This document shows positions 1-8,154 of a stretch of DNA of 64,000 nt, one piece after another; position 1 is the stretch's first letter, and each line of letters starts with the position of its first letter. The DNA lies in NCBI RefSeq assembly GCF_027172205.1, contig NC_070602.1:21484501-21548500 (forward strand). Reading direction: 5' to 3'. The stretch comes from Podarcis raffonei (Eukaryota > Chordata > Lepidosauria > Squamata > Lacertidae). The position numbers and the translations under genes were made by a program. Under the pieces are notes generated by a model, which saw nothing but the letters and a program-made list of their open reading frames with translations, was not told the origin of the DNA and made no database searches.

Positions 1-43
1 AATCAGCTAATTTACATGAGAGTCCAGCTACATTCCAGGACAT
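1..43 (-). CDS. LINE ORF2 start, endonuclease N-terminus (partial)
   Basis: Reading leftward from the ATG at 43-41 the frame gives MSWNVAGLSCKLAD and runs off the window. The W-N-V-A-G-L segment matches the first strand of the APE-type endonuclease of L2/CR1-type ORF2 proteins, where the Asn is a catalytic-site residue. It starts about 70 bases after the ORF1 stop. The start could lie slightly upstream. Only 14 codons are visible. Confidence 0.6.
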   Translation of the reverse strand, partial: MSWNVAGLSCKLAD

Positions 44-112
44 AATAGAAAGAGTTTGGAGAGATCTTTGACTTAAGGGTGCTAGTGAGGTATGCGTGGT
101 GCATTCCGGATG

Positions 113-1825
113 TCACACCAAGTTCCTCTGGTTCTTACTATTAGCCCTTTCAGCGGGTTCAGATAGTTCAGATGCTAATTCAATGATGTTTAAAGATGTA
201 TTCAGTATGCTCACATTTGAGGAGGGGGGAATGCTAGGGTTGCAACCTGGTGCACCCATGCTGGGCACTTTATTTGGGGAGCCCAATTCAGTCTCATTTA
301 ATTCTCTCATTTTATCCCATGCTAATGTAGTGATCAGGTTTGCCTCTGGGATGGATTGCATGCGAGCTGGGTTATAGGAGGGGCGTTTCAGCTCCAAGAT
401 CTGAGAGGATGGATTCATCTCCGCAGCAACCAATTGGCCTGGGGTAACGGAGGGCTTCCTGACCCATAAATCCAGCTCGTGACGATAGAAGCATGGAGCC
501 TGATCTGGGACATAATCAGATATGTTTTGGTTGTGTGGTCCCGGTTGGTCCTTCATCAGATTCGTCAGACAAGAACAAAGGTTATTCAGTCTATAAAGTA
601 TTTTGTTCTGACTTTCTTGGGGGAGAGCGCAGTAGGAGTGAACTAAGTTATTTTCAAAACTTTCGAACCCGTTACCTTGGCTCGCCTCATATAAAGTCCC
701 GGGAGAGTCTGGTCTTTGTAGATCATTAGTAAGTAACTCTGGGTGGTGATTAGGCGAGTCCTCAGTGGATTTTATATCAATTAAAGTGTGGTATTCAGCC
801 TTTTGATGAGGTGCTGCAGTCGAAGTTGCAGAACTGGGGAATAGTGGGATAGGAGAGGCCTCATTTTTAAAGTACCTTGATATTTTTACACCACTTGTCT
901 TTAGGTATTCTCTGTGTTTATATATCAGTTTTGCCAATCTCCAATCATGGAATGTAGCCACCGCCCTGGCAAGCAAGCCATCAAAATATAGATATTCCAC
1001 TTGGTCCAACTCCGAGGGATTACTCAAAATACCTGGCATATATGCCTTAAGGAAGTTCAGTAGATGGACTTTGCGATCCTCTTGAGATAAGAATCCTGGA
1101 GGCTTAGGATAGCTTGAAAAAACAAGCTTGTTTTGAAGCAACACCAGCTTCCAGTTCTTATTTGTTGGAATGCTCTCCTTATTGGATTTGGAGTTGTCTA
1201 TGGTTAAAACGTAGGACCATGGATCTTGGGGCAATAAATCTTGCTTAGAGCTTGGTGGTGGAGCAAGCACTGAAGGTTTTAGACAATCCAGAGCTTTATC
1301 AGCACAGACGTTTGGGGGCAAATCCTGTTTAACTGACTTCTTGGCTAAAGACTTCACCAGGTTCCCTCTAGTCCCAGAGGCTGATGTGCTCTCGAGTAGG
1401 TTAAAAAGCTTTTTAAAAACCATTTTTTTATAATGCACTATCTTAAAATTTTTTATGTTTTTACTTTTTTTAACATTTTTTACAACTATGGATCTCCTTT
1501 TACAAGCATTAGCTCTGCGGGCTTTCTTACCCTTCCTTAATGGGCCACTCCTACAGAGGGTGGAGGCGAGGCCATGATTACTTTCCGATTCTGCAGGCAT
1601 TCCAACAGGTTTTCTCCAGAGAGTTTTACAGGAGTCAGCCATGATGGTAAGAATTTTTGTGCAAATGTCCAAGTAGGACTTTATGGATTCAATGTCCTCA
1701 GTAAGCAGGACTAGCCATTTGATGATTGAGAGACCCTCTTCATTTGTCTTGTGGGAATGAGGATACGAGTCTTTCGAAGGTTTAATATTTCCCGAGGCCA
1801 ATTCCGAAATTTGTTTTAAAATTAG
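113..1825 (-). CDS. LINE ORF1 protein, central and C-terminal part (about 570 codons open)
   Basis: An uninterrupted frame of about 570 codons ends at 113; upstream it is open to a stop at 1826-1828, next to the inversion junction. No ATG is needed because the N-terminus was displaced into the inverted segment at 2432-2819. The protein has a very basic stretch (runs such as KKSKNIKNFK and KKARRANACKRR), then a segment around 980-1240 resembling the nucleic-acid-binding (RRM-like) domain of L2/CR1-type ORF1 proteins (LLNFLKAYMPGIL, LARAVATFHDWRLAKLIY, ISRYF), then a Ser/Pro-rich tail. The role expected from the family is RNA binding in the retrotransposition particle. The absence of stops across 1.7 kb suggests a fairly young insertion. 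Confidence 0.6.
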   Translation of the reverse strand, partial: LILKQISELASGNIKPSKDSYPHSHKTNEEGLSIIKWLVLLTEDIESIKSYLDICTKILTIMADSCKTLWRKPVGMPAESESNHGLASTLCRSGPLRKGKKARRANACKRRSIVVKNVKKSKNIKNFKIVHYKKMVFKKLFNLLESTSASGTRGNLVKSLAKKSVKQDLPPNVCADKALDCLKPSVLAPPPSSKQDLLPQDPWSYVLTIDNSKSNKESIPTNKNWKLVLLQNKLVFSSYPKPPGFLSQEDRKVHLLNFLKAYMPGILSNPSELDQVEYLYFDGLLARAVATFHDWRLAKLIYKHREYLKTSGVKISRYFKNEASPIPLFPSSATSTAAPHQKAEYHTLIDIKSTEDSPNHHPELLTNDLQRPDSPGTLYEASQGNGFESFENNLVHSYCALPQESQNKILYRLNNLCSCLTNLMKDQPGPHNQNISDYVPDQAPCFYRHELDLWVRKPSVTPGQLVAAEMNPSSQILELKRPSYNPARMQSIPEANLITTLAWDKMRELNETELGSPNKVPSMGAPGCNPSIPPSSNVSILNTSLNIIELASELSEPAERANSKNQRNLV

Positions 1826-1828
1826 TTA

Positions 1829-2431
1829 CCAAAATGGCTGCCGGCTACTATCCTGCCAGCAGCTCCGCGTTAGTATTGTGTTATTTGTGCTATTTTATTA
1901 GTGTTTTATTATTGTTTTAAGTGATAAGGAGGATTAATAGCTGAAGGAAACCTGCTGTGAACTTTTACTGCAGCTGAGTGAGTATAACTCCCTAAAGGAA
2001 AAGAACGTGACTAGAGAGAAATCCTCGGGAGGAAAGAAAAATCGCTTACCTGATAAGGGCCTGGGGAGGCCTTGGAACCTCTCCCTTTTTACCCAAAACT
2101 GCCTTGCGGAGAGCCCAGCGACGGAGCTAATGATCCTAGTTTAGCTTAATTAAGTTTTTAACTCAAAGTTTTAAGGTACGGAGACCCTGAAAGAAGATAT
2201 ATATATATATATTTTAAAATCCTTTTTAAGCCTCTTGATTATTACCGGGGGAGTACCAGAGCCTCTGCGGTAATCACTCTGTAGCAATTGAAGAAGTAAA
2301 CTCACCCCTGCTTCTTCACCACGTTGTCTTTCTTCTCTTTTACAAATACCTCCTATCCATTTATCTCAGTCAATGCATTGTAGCGTGTTTATTACAACAA
2401 TAAAGAAATAATTTACAACTTTAAAGAAACA
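1829..2431 (+). promoter_or_regulatory. 5' UTR/internal promoter of the L2/CR1-like LINE (inverted)
   Basis: Six hundred bases precede the ORF1 ATG at 2432. The segment opens with an aaaatggctgcc motif at 1831-1842, close to the YY1 consensus (AAnATGGCnGC), and is followed by a GC-richer stretch and a short TA run near 2200. The position at nucleotide 1 of the element is where LINE internal promoters start. The promoter role is inferred. Confidence 0.45.
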
Positions 2432-2819
2432 ATGGTGACGACCAGGAGTGGCTGCAAAACCTCAGGCTTTTCTCTGAAGGCTGTAAGACCCACCTTTAAA
2501 AGAGCCACTCTAAAGAAAACACAAACAAAAATCACTCGCTTCTACATGAACAGAGCAAAATGTGGAACAAATGAGGAAACGACTGAAATGAATGAGAACA
2601 AGAACAAGAAGGGAAGAGAAATCCTACTCTCTCCTACCAATCTCTCTTACAGCCATAGTGAAGGACTGGCTATGCAAAGAAAGGAGTGTACTAAAAGCAG
2701 CGATAAAAGCCTGAATATATTGGAAACAACACAAAATATCCTCGATACAGCCGATGAAGCATCCCCGAAACTGAAAGCCAAATCCCAAGTTCCCCCCGAA
2801 CCATCGTTAGATCAAAAAT
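2432..2819 (+). CDS. LINE ORF1 N-terminus (inverted segment)
   Basis: The frame starts MVTTRSGCKTSG and is basic and Thr/Ser-rich, as in N-termini of L2/CR1-type ORF1 proteins. About 129 codons belong to the element. The frame accidentally continues through host flank (2820-2853) and into the next insertion up to a stop at 2899, so that extension is not protein of the element. It is the missing front of the ORF1 whose remainder reads on the minus strand at 113-1825. Confidence 0.5.
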
Positions 2820-3178
2820 GGGGTTCAGTTTTTTCTGCCAAACATTGTAATGTGCCAAGAAAGAAGCAAACCAAGAATTCAGATCAATATAAGTTTTAAT
2901 AGTGGGGGTGGTCCCTACTCACAATTCAATAGTCAATAGAAACCAAAACCAATCCATTCAAAAGTATGTCTTCTAATAAAGATTACAAACTGAAATAGAG
3001 ATTACAAACTCTAACAGAGATAACAAACCCAAACTCAAAGATTTATGTATAAAACAATAATTCGTTACAAAGATTTTCTCCTTTTCACTCGACAATAATG
3101 TTGATCCTTATAATTTATCAGCTTGCAGATGGAGACTCAGTTTCAATCGTTAAGCAGAAGTCAGTTATGGATTGGAGA

Positions 3179-3222
3179 CCAGGACAGGGCCCTGTCTCGA
3201 TGTATTCACCTTCATCAGCTGG
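3179..3222 (-). ncRNA. hammerhead-ribozyme-like motif 2
   Basis: Read on the minus strand: stem I strand ccag; core ctgatga plus one extra a; stem II ggtg-aata-catc; gaga where the consensus is GAAA; stem III cag-ggcc-ctg; a GTC cleavage-type triplet; and ctgg, which closes stem I. All three helices form. The deviations are one core base (A to G) and the extra A after the first core strand. Self-cleavage is not shown. Confidence 0.45.
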
Positions 3223-3259
3223 ATGTATCAAATATTACATGAAAATACATTTAAATTCT

Positions 3260-3295
3260 TACAGGGCCCTGTTTCGATGTATTCACATTCATCAG
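3260..3295 (-). ncRNA. hammerhead-ribozyme-like motif 1
   Basis: On the minus strand: ctgatga plus an extra a, stem II tgtg-aata-catc (outer pair lost), an intact cgaaac core, the same stem III, and a GTA triplet. Its own stem I pairs poorly, but its 5' strand (actag) can pair with the 3' strand of the downstream motif (ctggt), as in dimeric hammerheads. It lies about 76 bases from the other motif. Confidence 0.42.
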
Positions 3296-3329
3296 CTAGT
3301 ATATTTAATAACAAGAACTCCAACTTATT

Positions 3330-4640
3330 AAACATTGTAATGTAGCCTTGTGGCAAATGGTTCTGCTTTTAAGGTTCCTGCAGGAGAGCTTCTTCTACAC
3401 TCTGAGTGCTTAGTTGGATGTTTCTTGCACCTTAGATGCCCACAAATGTGACAAATTGTGTCAGAAGTGTAGAGAAAACTTGTGTTAATTTTTTTAAAAA
3501 AATCAAAGGTATGTATGCCAGCTGCAGTGATCATGGAGCCCAAGAAAGTAAAATCTCTCACTGCCTGACAGCAGCCACGAAATTAAAAGATGCCTGCTTC
3601 TTGGGAGAAAGGCAATGACAAACCTAGACAGCATCTTAAAAAGCAGAGACATCACCTTGCCAACAAAGGTCCGTATAGTTAAAGCTATGGTTTTCCCAGT
3701 AGTGATGTATGGAAGTGAGAAATGGACCATAAAGAAAGCTGATCGCCGAAGAATTGATGCTTTTGAATTATGGTGCTGGAGGAGACTCTTGAGAGTCCAA
3801 TGGACTGCAAGAAGATCAAACCGATCCATTCTTAAGGAAATACAGCCCTGAGTTCTCACTGGAAGGACAGATCGTGAAGCTGAGGCTCCAATACTTTGGC
3901 CACCTCATGAGAAGAGAAGACTCCCTAGAAAAGACCCTGATGTTGGGAAAGATGGAGGGCACAAAGAGAAGGGGACGACAGAGGACGAGATGGTTGGATA
4001 GTGTTCTCGAAGCTACCAGCATGAGTTTGACTAAACTGCGGGAGGCAGTGGAAGACAGGAGTGCCTGGTGTGCACTGGTCCATGGGGTCACGAAGAGTCG
4101 GACACGACTAAGTGACTAAACAACAACAACAACAAACAATGTATGCCAGACAGGTAAACAAACAAAAAAAGACAACAGATTTCATGGCTTGGATTTCATG
4201 GCTTGGAGCAACACACATTTAAAATAAATTACTGCAATTTTGGACAAGTCTGGACTATTGGAACACACATATTTGAAATAAGCTTGAAGGCAGGTCCATA
4301 ATGGAGCTCAGCCTCAGCAAAATACATCCCTGTTAGCAGACCTTGAAGCTTGGGTGAAGTAAACTGAGAAGTGTATGTACAGTTTCTTTATTTCTACAGC
4401 TTTATTCATGCAGGAACAGAATTATCTTGGCAAGAACAGGATGAGTAGAGATAAAAAGAGAGAGCAATAGCAGGCATCTTATCAGGAGAGAACAACAAAA
4501 GGTTCAGCTTTTACAAGTGGAGTTAACTTAGAAAAAGACTACGAGCAAATGCTGGCTTGTTGCTACACAAACAGTGCTCTTGTGTGGTTTAAAGTAATAC
4601 ATGCATTAGCTAGAGGTTCAGGAGAAGAAAGTTTATTTGC
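3330..4640. repeat. Duplicated CYP2C 5' flank (remnant of a unit to the left)
   Basis: Outside the BovB insertion this stretch matches the 5' flanks of copies B (44880-45560) and A (25940-26440). The corresponding gene would lie to the left, beyond the LINE at 1-2819. The match stops at about 4640, where the L1 begins. No gene of its own is seen. Confidence 0.75.
3522..4138 (+). mobile_element. BovB (RTE-clade) LINE, 3' fragment
   Basis: Pieces in three frames match the C-terminus of BovB reverse transcriptase. They include MTNLDSILKSRDITL (3615 on), LPTKVRIVKAMVFPVVMYG, FELWCWRRLLRV and LQYFGHLMRR (3886 on), ending KSRTRLSD at 4118, followed by the typical caacaacaac tail. Frameshifts lie near 3615 and between 3851 and 3874, so it is dead. 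Target duplication atgtatgccag at 3511-3521 and 4139-4149; the empty site is intact at 45058-45070. BovB is the family known for horizontal spread among squamates and ruminants, and it supplies the tail of Sauria SINEs. Confidence 0.92.
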
Positions 4641-6658
4641 CGTCCTTTTCCTTGCACTTCCAACAGGTCTTACTACTTGTCCTATATATTTTTGCCAATT
4701 TGGTGGGAGTGAGGTACCAACGGTAAACCATCTTCATAACATTCTCTTTTAAGGCAGAGCAAGTGGTAAATTTTAAACTCTCATTCCAGAGTTTAGCCCA
4801 TGCATCATGGTCTATGTTATGTCCTAAATCAAGAGCCCATTTTATCATGGCCTGTTTTATGAATTCGTCTTTTGTGTTCCATTCTAGTAAGAGATTGTAC
4901 ATTTTTGAAAGTAACTTGGACTTACTTTCTATAATATCTGTTTGGAATTTTGATTTTTTATCTTCGAATCCTAATTTTTTATCATCTTTAAAAACATCGT
5001 TAACTTGATGGTATTGCAACCATCCTGTCAATTTTCCGGCAATGCAGTTATAGGGCTTCAATTTCCAACCTTTCTCTGATTTCATTAGAATCTCCTCATA
5101 AGTGGCGCCTCTCCCTTCTGTGTTCAATTTTTTGACTGTTAACATATCAATTGGTGACACCCACCACGGTGTTTTCCTTTCCAACAAATTCTTATTTCTG
5201 TCCCAGACTTCAAATAAAGCACCCCTTAGCACATGGTTTGTAAACCCTTTATGCACTTTTGCCTTACCATACCAGAGGTAGGAGTGCCATCCAAATCTAT
5301 TGTTGTATCCCTCCAGATCTAACAAGTCTGGGTTCTCCTGGGTTATCCAATCCTTTGTCCAACACAAACACGCTGCTTCGTAATAGAGTTTTAGGTCAGG
5401 TACAGAGAATCCCCCTCTTTCCTTCTTATCCGTCAATATTTTGAATTTAATTCTTGGTCTTCTCCCTTGCCATATAAAGCACGAGAGAGTTTTTTGCCGC
5501 TCTTTGAATTGTCTTAGACCTTTAATTATCGGGATTGTCTGGAACAAAAATAGCATTTTTGGTAATAAATTCATTTTTATTGCTGACATTTTTCCAATCA
5601 TTGACAGCTTTAATCTATCTCATATTTCTAAATCTCTTTTAATCTCCTTCCATACTGGTTGATAGTTGTCATTAAATAGACTTATGGTTTTTGCCGTCAT
5701 CCAAATTCCCAAATATTTTACTTTTTTGACCACCTTAATTTCACTTTCTTGTTCCAATCTTTCTACCTCCCTCACTCTTTTCTAAGTTTTTGCCTAAGAT
5801 TTTCGTCTTTCTCTTATTTAATTTAAATCCTCCCAGTTGTCCAAATTTTTCCATTTCTTCCAATGCTATTTTGACACTTTCTTGAGGTTCTTCTAAGGTT
5901 AGTACCAGATCATCTGCATGGGCCTTGAGCTTGAATTCCTTGGCACCTATTCTGACACCTTTTATCTCTGTCATTCCTCTCAGGCAATTTATTAATACTT
6001 CTAATACTATGATAAACAGTAACAGGGACAAAGGGCACCCTTGTCTGGTACCCTTTGTAATATCAAATGAGTCTGTCAAGGTGTTATTCACAATCAATTT
6101 CACCTTCTGTTCTGAACAGATTGCCTCGATACCTCTTAAAAAGGTGCCACAGATCCCCATGTTTTCCATACTTTTCTTCATAAATGACCAAGAAACGTTA
6201 TCGAATGCTTTTTCTTTTTTTAAAAAAGATATTTATTGAAATTTTCAAAAAATAAGGAAAAAAATAAAATAAAAATAAAAATAAAAAACACACATATAAT
6301 TACATTCCTTTCTTTCAATAACATATTTCCTTGACTTCCCCACACCTCCCCTTCTTGTATTCCAATTCAATTTTTAGTTCAGCAAGTTCTTATCCCCAAA
6401 TTTTACCTTATTATATTTAAATCCTTTAGGTTAACCAATTTTAACATAAACCTCAGTCTTTATGCATCAGTACTTATTCTTAATATCTTTTTATAAGATC
6501 GCCCCAATTCCCTATCACGAGTTCCCCATTTTAATATAAGTAACAAAACAAAGTATATAAAAACAAAGTATAATTGTACAGCCTTTGGATACCCAAAACC
6601 CCACTCCCCGCCTTTCCCGGTTTCAAGCTCCAACAAATGTCCATCAGTCTATCTGCTG

Positions 6659-7327
6659 TCAGCCTGGTGACCTCACATCCGAGGCTCTTAAGTCTCTCTC
6701 ATTTCCTCTCTGCCGGTTTTTTTGGTAGTCCTTTATATTAAACACCAAATCTCGGAGAAGCTCTGTCCCAATAAGGTCCATGTTTCTTCCAGCCAGACCT
6801 CCATATTTAAAATTGTAGTCCAAATCTTGTTTCTTACTTCTTTTAAGTCCAAATGTCCCAGAAACTCCAGCTTCCACTTTAGTCAGGTTTGTAATCCATA
6901 AGTCTTCAGATCTCCACATGAGGAGATCTCTCCATTCCTCATTCTTCCATTCAAACCAGATTTTCATAATCTCATTCTTCTTTTCCTTTATATCCATCTT
7001 AGCAGGCCTCTGGCTCTCCTTAATCATCTGCGGCATTATAGCTCCTCCTTCCTTTCCCTCTGAATTATCATGTATCTCTTTCCCCACTTTCTCAAATTTC
7101 TCGGATTTCTTTTCTTGTTCAGCTGCAAAAAATTTTAGCTCAGATACAAAATCTTTTTGTTCTGATACAAAGACTTGAGTCAAGTCCCTTCCAGTTTCAG
7201 CAAGTTTATTTACTGTTTCATTCAATGTTGTAACATTCATAGCCAAAACATTGCTTTGTTCTTGAAATTTTCCCAGAAGAAGAAAAGTCTTTTCCAGTTC
7301 AATCTGTATTTTTCCACTTACAGCCAT
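6659..7327 (-). CDS. 222-residue protein of the HAL1-like element, function unknown
   Basis: An open frame from ATG at 7327-7325 to a stop at 6659. Residues 1-90 form a likely coiled coil (IQIELEKTFLLLGKFQEQ, then heptad-like L/V/F spacing and VSELKFFAAEQEKKSEK). A charged linker follows. Residues ~125-222 form a compact block: WFEWKNEEWRDLL, RSEDLWITNL, FKYGGLAGRNMDLIG, LLRDLVFNIKDYQ, ending ERDLRASDVRSPG. The copy at 60228-60665 keeps the same C-terminal block and the same last residues, so this is a real family protein, not a chance ORF. I do not recognise the C-terminal block. No RRM or CTD of L1 ORF1 is seen. A coiled-coil RNA-binding role analogous to ORF1p is only a guess. Confidence 0.7.
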   Translation of the reverse strand: MAVSGKIQIELEKTFLLLGKFQEQSNVLAMNVTTLNETVNKLAETGRDLTQVFVSEQKDFVSELKFFAAEQEKKSEKFEKVGKEIHDNSEGKEGGAIMPQMIKESQRPAKMDIKEKKNEIMKIWFEWKNEEWRDLLMWRSEDLWITNLTKVEAGVSGTFGLKRSKKQDLDYNFKYGGLAGRNMDLIGTELLRDLVFNIKDYQKNRQRGNERDLRASDVRSPG

Positions 7328-8154
7328 TCTTGTAATGTCCCAGAGCCCCCTCTAGAGGAGTTCTGGTTACTTAGTATTCCTTCCAGTTCCAATCCAAAAG
7401 TCAAAATAACTTTTTCTTTTTCTTTTCAACAATTTATTACCTGAATGTAACAAATATAACCAGCCGAGGCAACAGAAACAAAGTTCTCTTTTTTCCCCCA
7501 GCTTTGACAGCTAGTTTGACAGCTGTCAAAATCTTCTATGTCTCTTCAACAGGCTCTCTCACGGATCGCTCCCGGGTCCTGGGGGGGGGGTGGCAGTTCC
7601 ACTCTCAAAATTAGCTCTTATCCTCCAGCAAAGTCACTTATACTGCCAAAACGTGAAATTAATTACTTTTATCCTCTCAAGAAGAAGGTGTTCTCTCAAC
7701 CTTAGTTATCTAGTCCTTGCTTTAAGATGTTTACAAGATGGGGAGACGGACTTCCTCTTTGCGCCTTCCCCGCTCGTGCCAAATCCAAAAAAGAAATTTT
7801 AGATCCAATTTCCGTATTACTCACGGGTTGTTACTTTTAGTCCAAATGTTCAAAGGAAGAAGTCAGCGCTCACCGACCATGGCATGCGGCTTCACTCCGT
7901 AGGGGGAGCAGTCGACTCACAGCACCGCGCCTCTCCCTGTCCCCCGTTCCGAAGCCTTTAAAAAGGCTCCTTCGCGGGTCGGGGGGGGGGCGCAAATGGT
8001 GCCCGCTGAGTCACCAGGTCCACAGGCTTCAGCGCCTGTGGTTTCTGAGGGTCCCCGCGTCGCCGCAGCGGCAGGACCCGTCCCCTACTGAGCAGTTTCC
8101 CTCCGGAGCTCGGAGGGAATCCGCCATTAGTCGATCGCGCTGAACCCGGAAGTC
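7328..8154 (-). promoter_or_regulatory. 5' UTR/promoter of HAL1-like element, copy 1
   Basis: GC-rich in its first 250 bases. It begins with acttccgg, the complement of the ETS-factor consensus CCGGAAGT, at 8145-8152. A dyad (tccctccg-agct-cggaggga type) lies at 8097-8120, and a G/C run lies near 7981. No TATA box is evident. An internal, TATA-less promoter is inferred from its position at nucleotide 1. Confidence 0.45.

Larger units (their letters stand above)
1..2819 (-). mobile_element. L2/CR1-clade LINE with inverted 5' end (continues left of window)
   Basis: The main body reads on the minus strand (1-1828): the tail of a long ORF1, then the start of ORF2. From 1829 to 2819 the element runs on the plus strand, carrying the 5' UTR and the start of ORF1. 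The first base of the 5' UTR abuts the inner junction, which is the geometry expected of twin priming. At about 2820 the sequence becomes host flank, matching the CYP2C 5' flanks at 25905 and 44645. The clade call rests on the endonuclease opening (WNVAGL), the ORF1 style and the short ORF1-ORF2 gap. I could not search a repeat library, so L2 versus CR1 is open. Confidence 0.7.
2854..3329 (-). mobile_element. 476-bp short retroelement with two hammerhead-like motifs
   Basis: The insertion is bounded by a perfect 14-bp target duplication, aaacattgtaatgt, at 2840-2853 and 3330-3343. The sister flanks at 25930 and 44670 have this site once, without the insert. It has no poly(A) tail or coding capacity. 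It carries a direct repeat of about 36 bases (3185-3220 and 3261-3297) whose minus strand looks like hammerhead ribozyme cores. A Penelope-like or retrozyme-like origin would fit; I cannot assign a named family. Confidence 0.65.
6215..8154 (-). mobile_element. Non-autonomous, HAL1-like L1 companion element (copy 1)
   Basis: A complete 1.94-kb element: it starts gacttccggg at 8154 (minus), has an ~830-bp GC-rich 5' UTR, one ORF (7327-6659), an AT-rich 3' UTR and a poly(A) tail. A perfect 18-bp target duplication, gttatcgaatgctttttc, lies at 6197-6214 and 8155-8172. The 3' UTR resembles that of the L1 in gene A intron 3 (19587-19930), and the first ~250 bases of the 5' UTR resemble that L1's 5' UTR (21279-21526). 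The coding middle does not match ORF1 or ORF2 of the long L1 here. The second copy is at 59203-61273. It was probably mobilised by L1 machinery through the shared 3' end. Confidence 0.85.

Noticed and set aside
2195-2215. TA repeat as a promoter or origin signal
   Set aside because: A short simple repeat inside a LINE 5' UTR with no supporting context.
2820-2899. C-terminal extension of the plus-strand ORF at 2432
   Set aside because: 2820-2853 matches the CYP2C flank and 2854 on is another insertion, so the frame continues there by chance.
3185-3297. Direct repeats of about 36 bases as a CRISPR-like array
   Set aside because: Only two units, in a vertebrate mobile element; the hammerhead-like fold explains them better.
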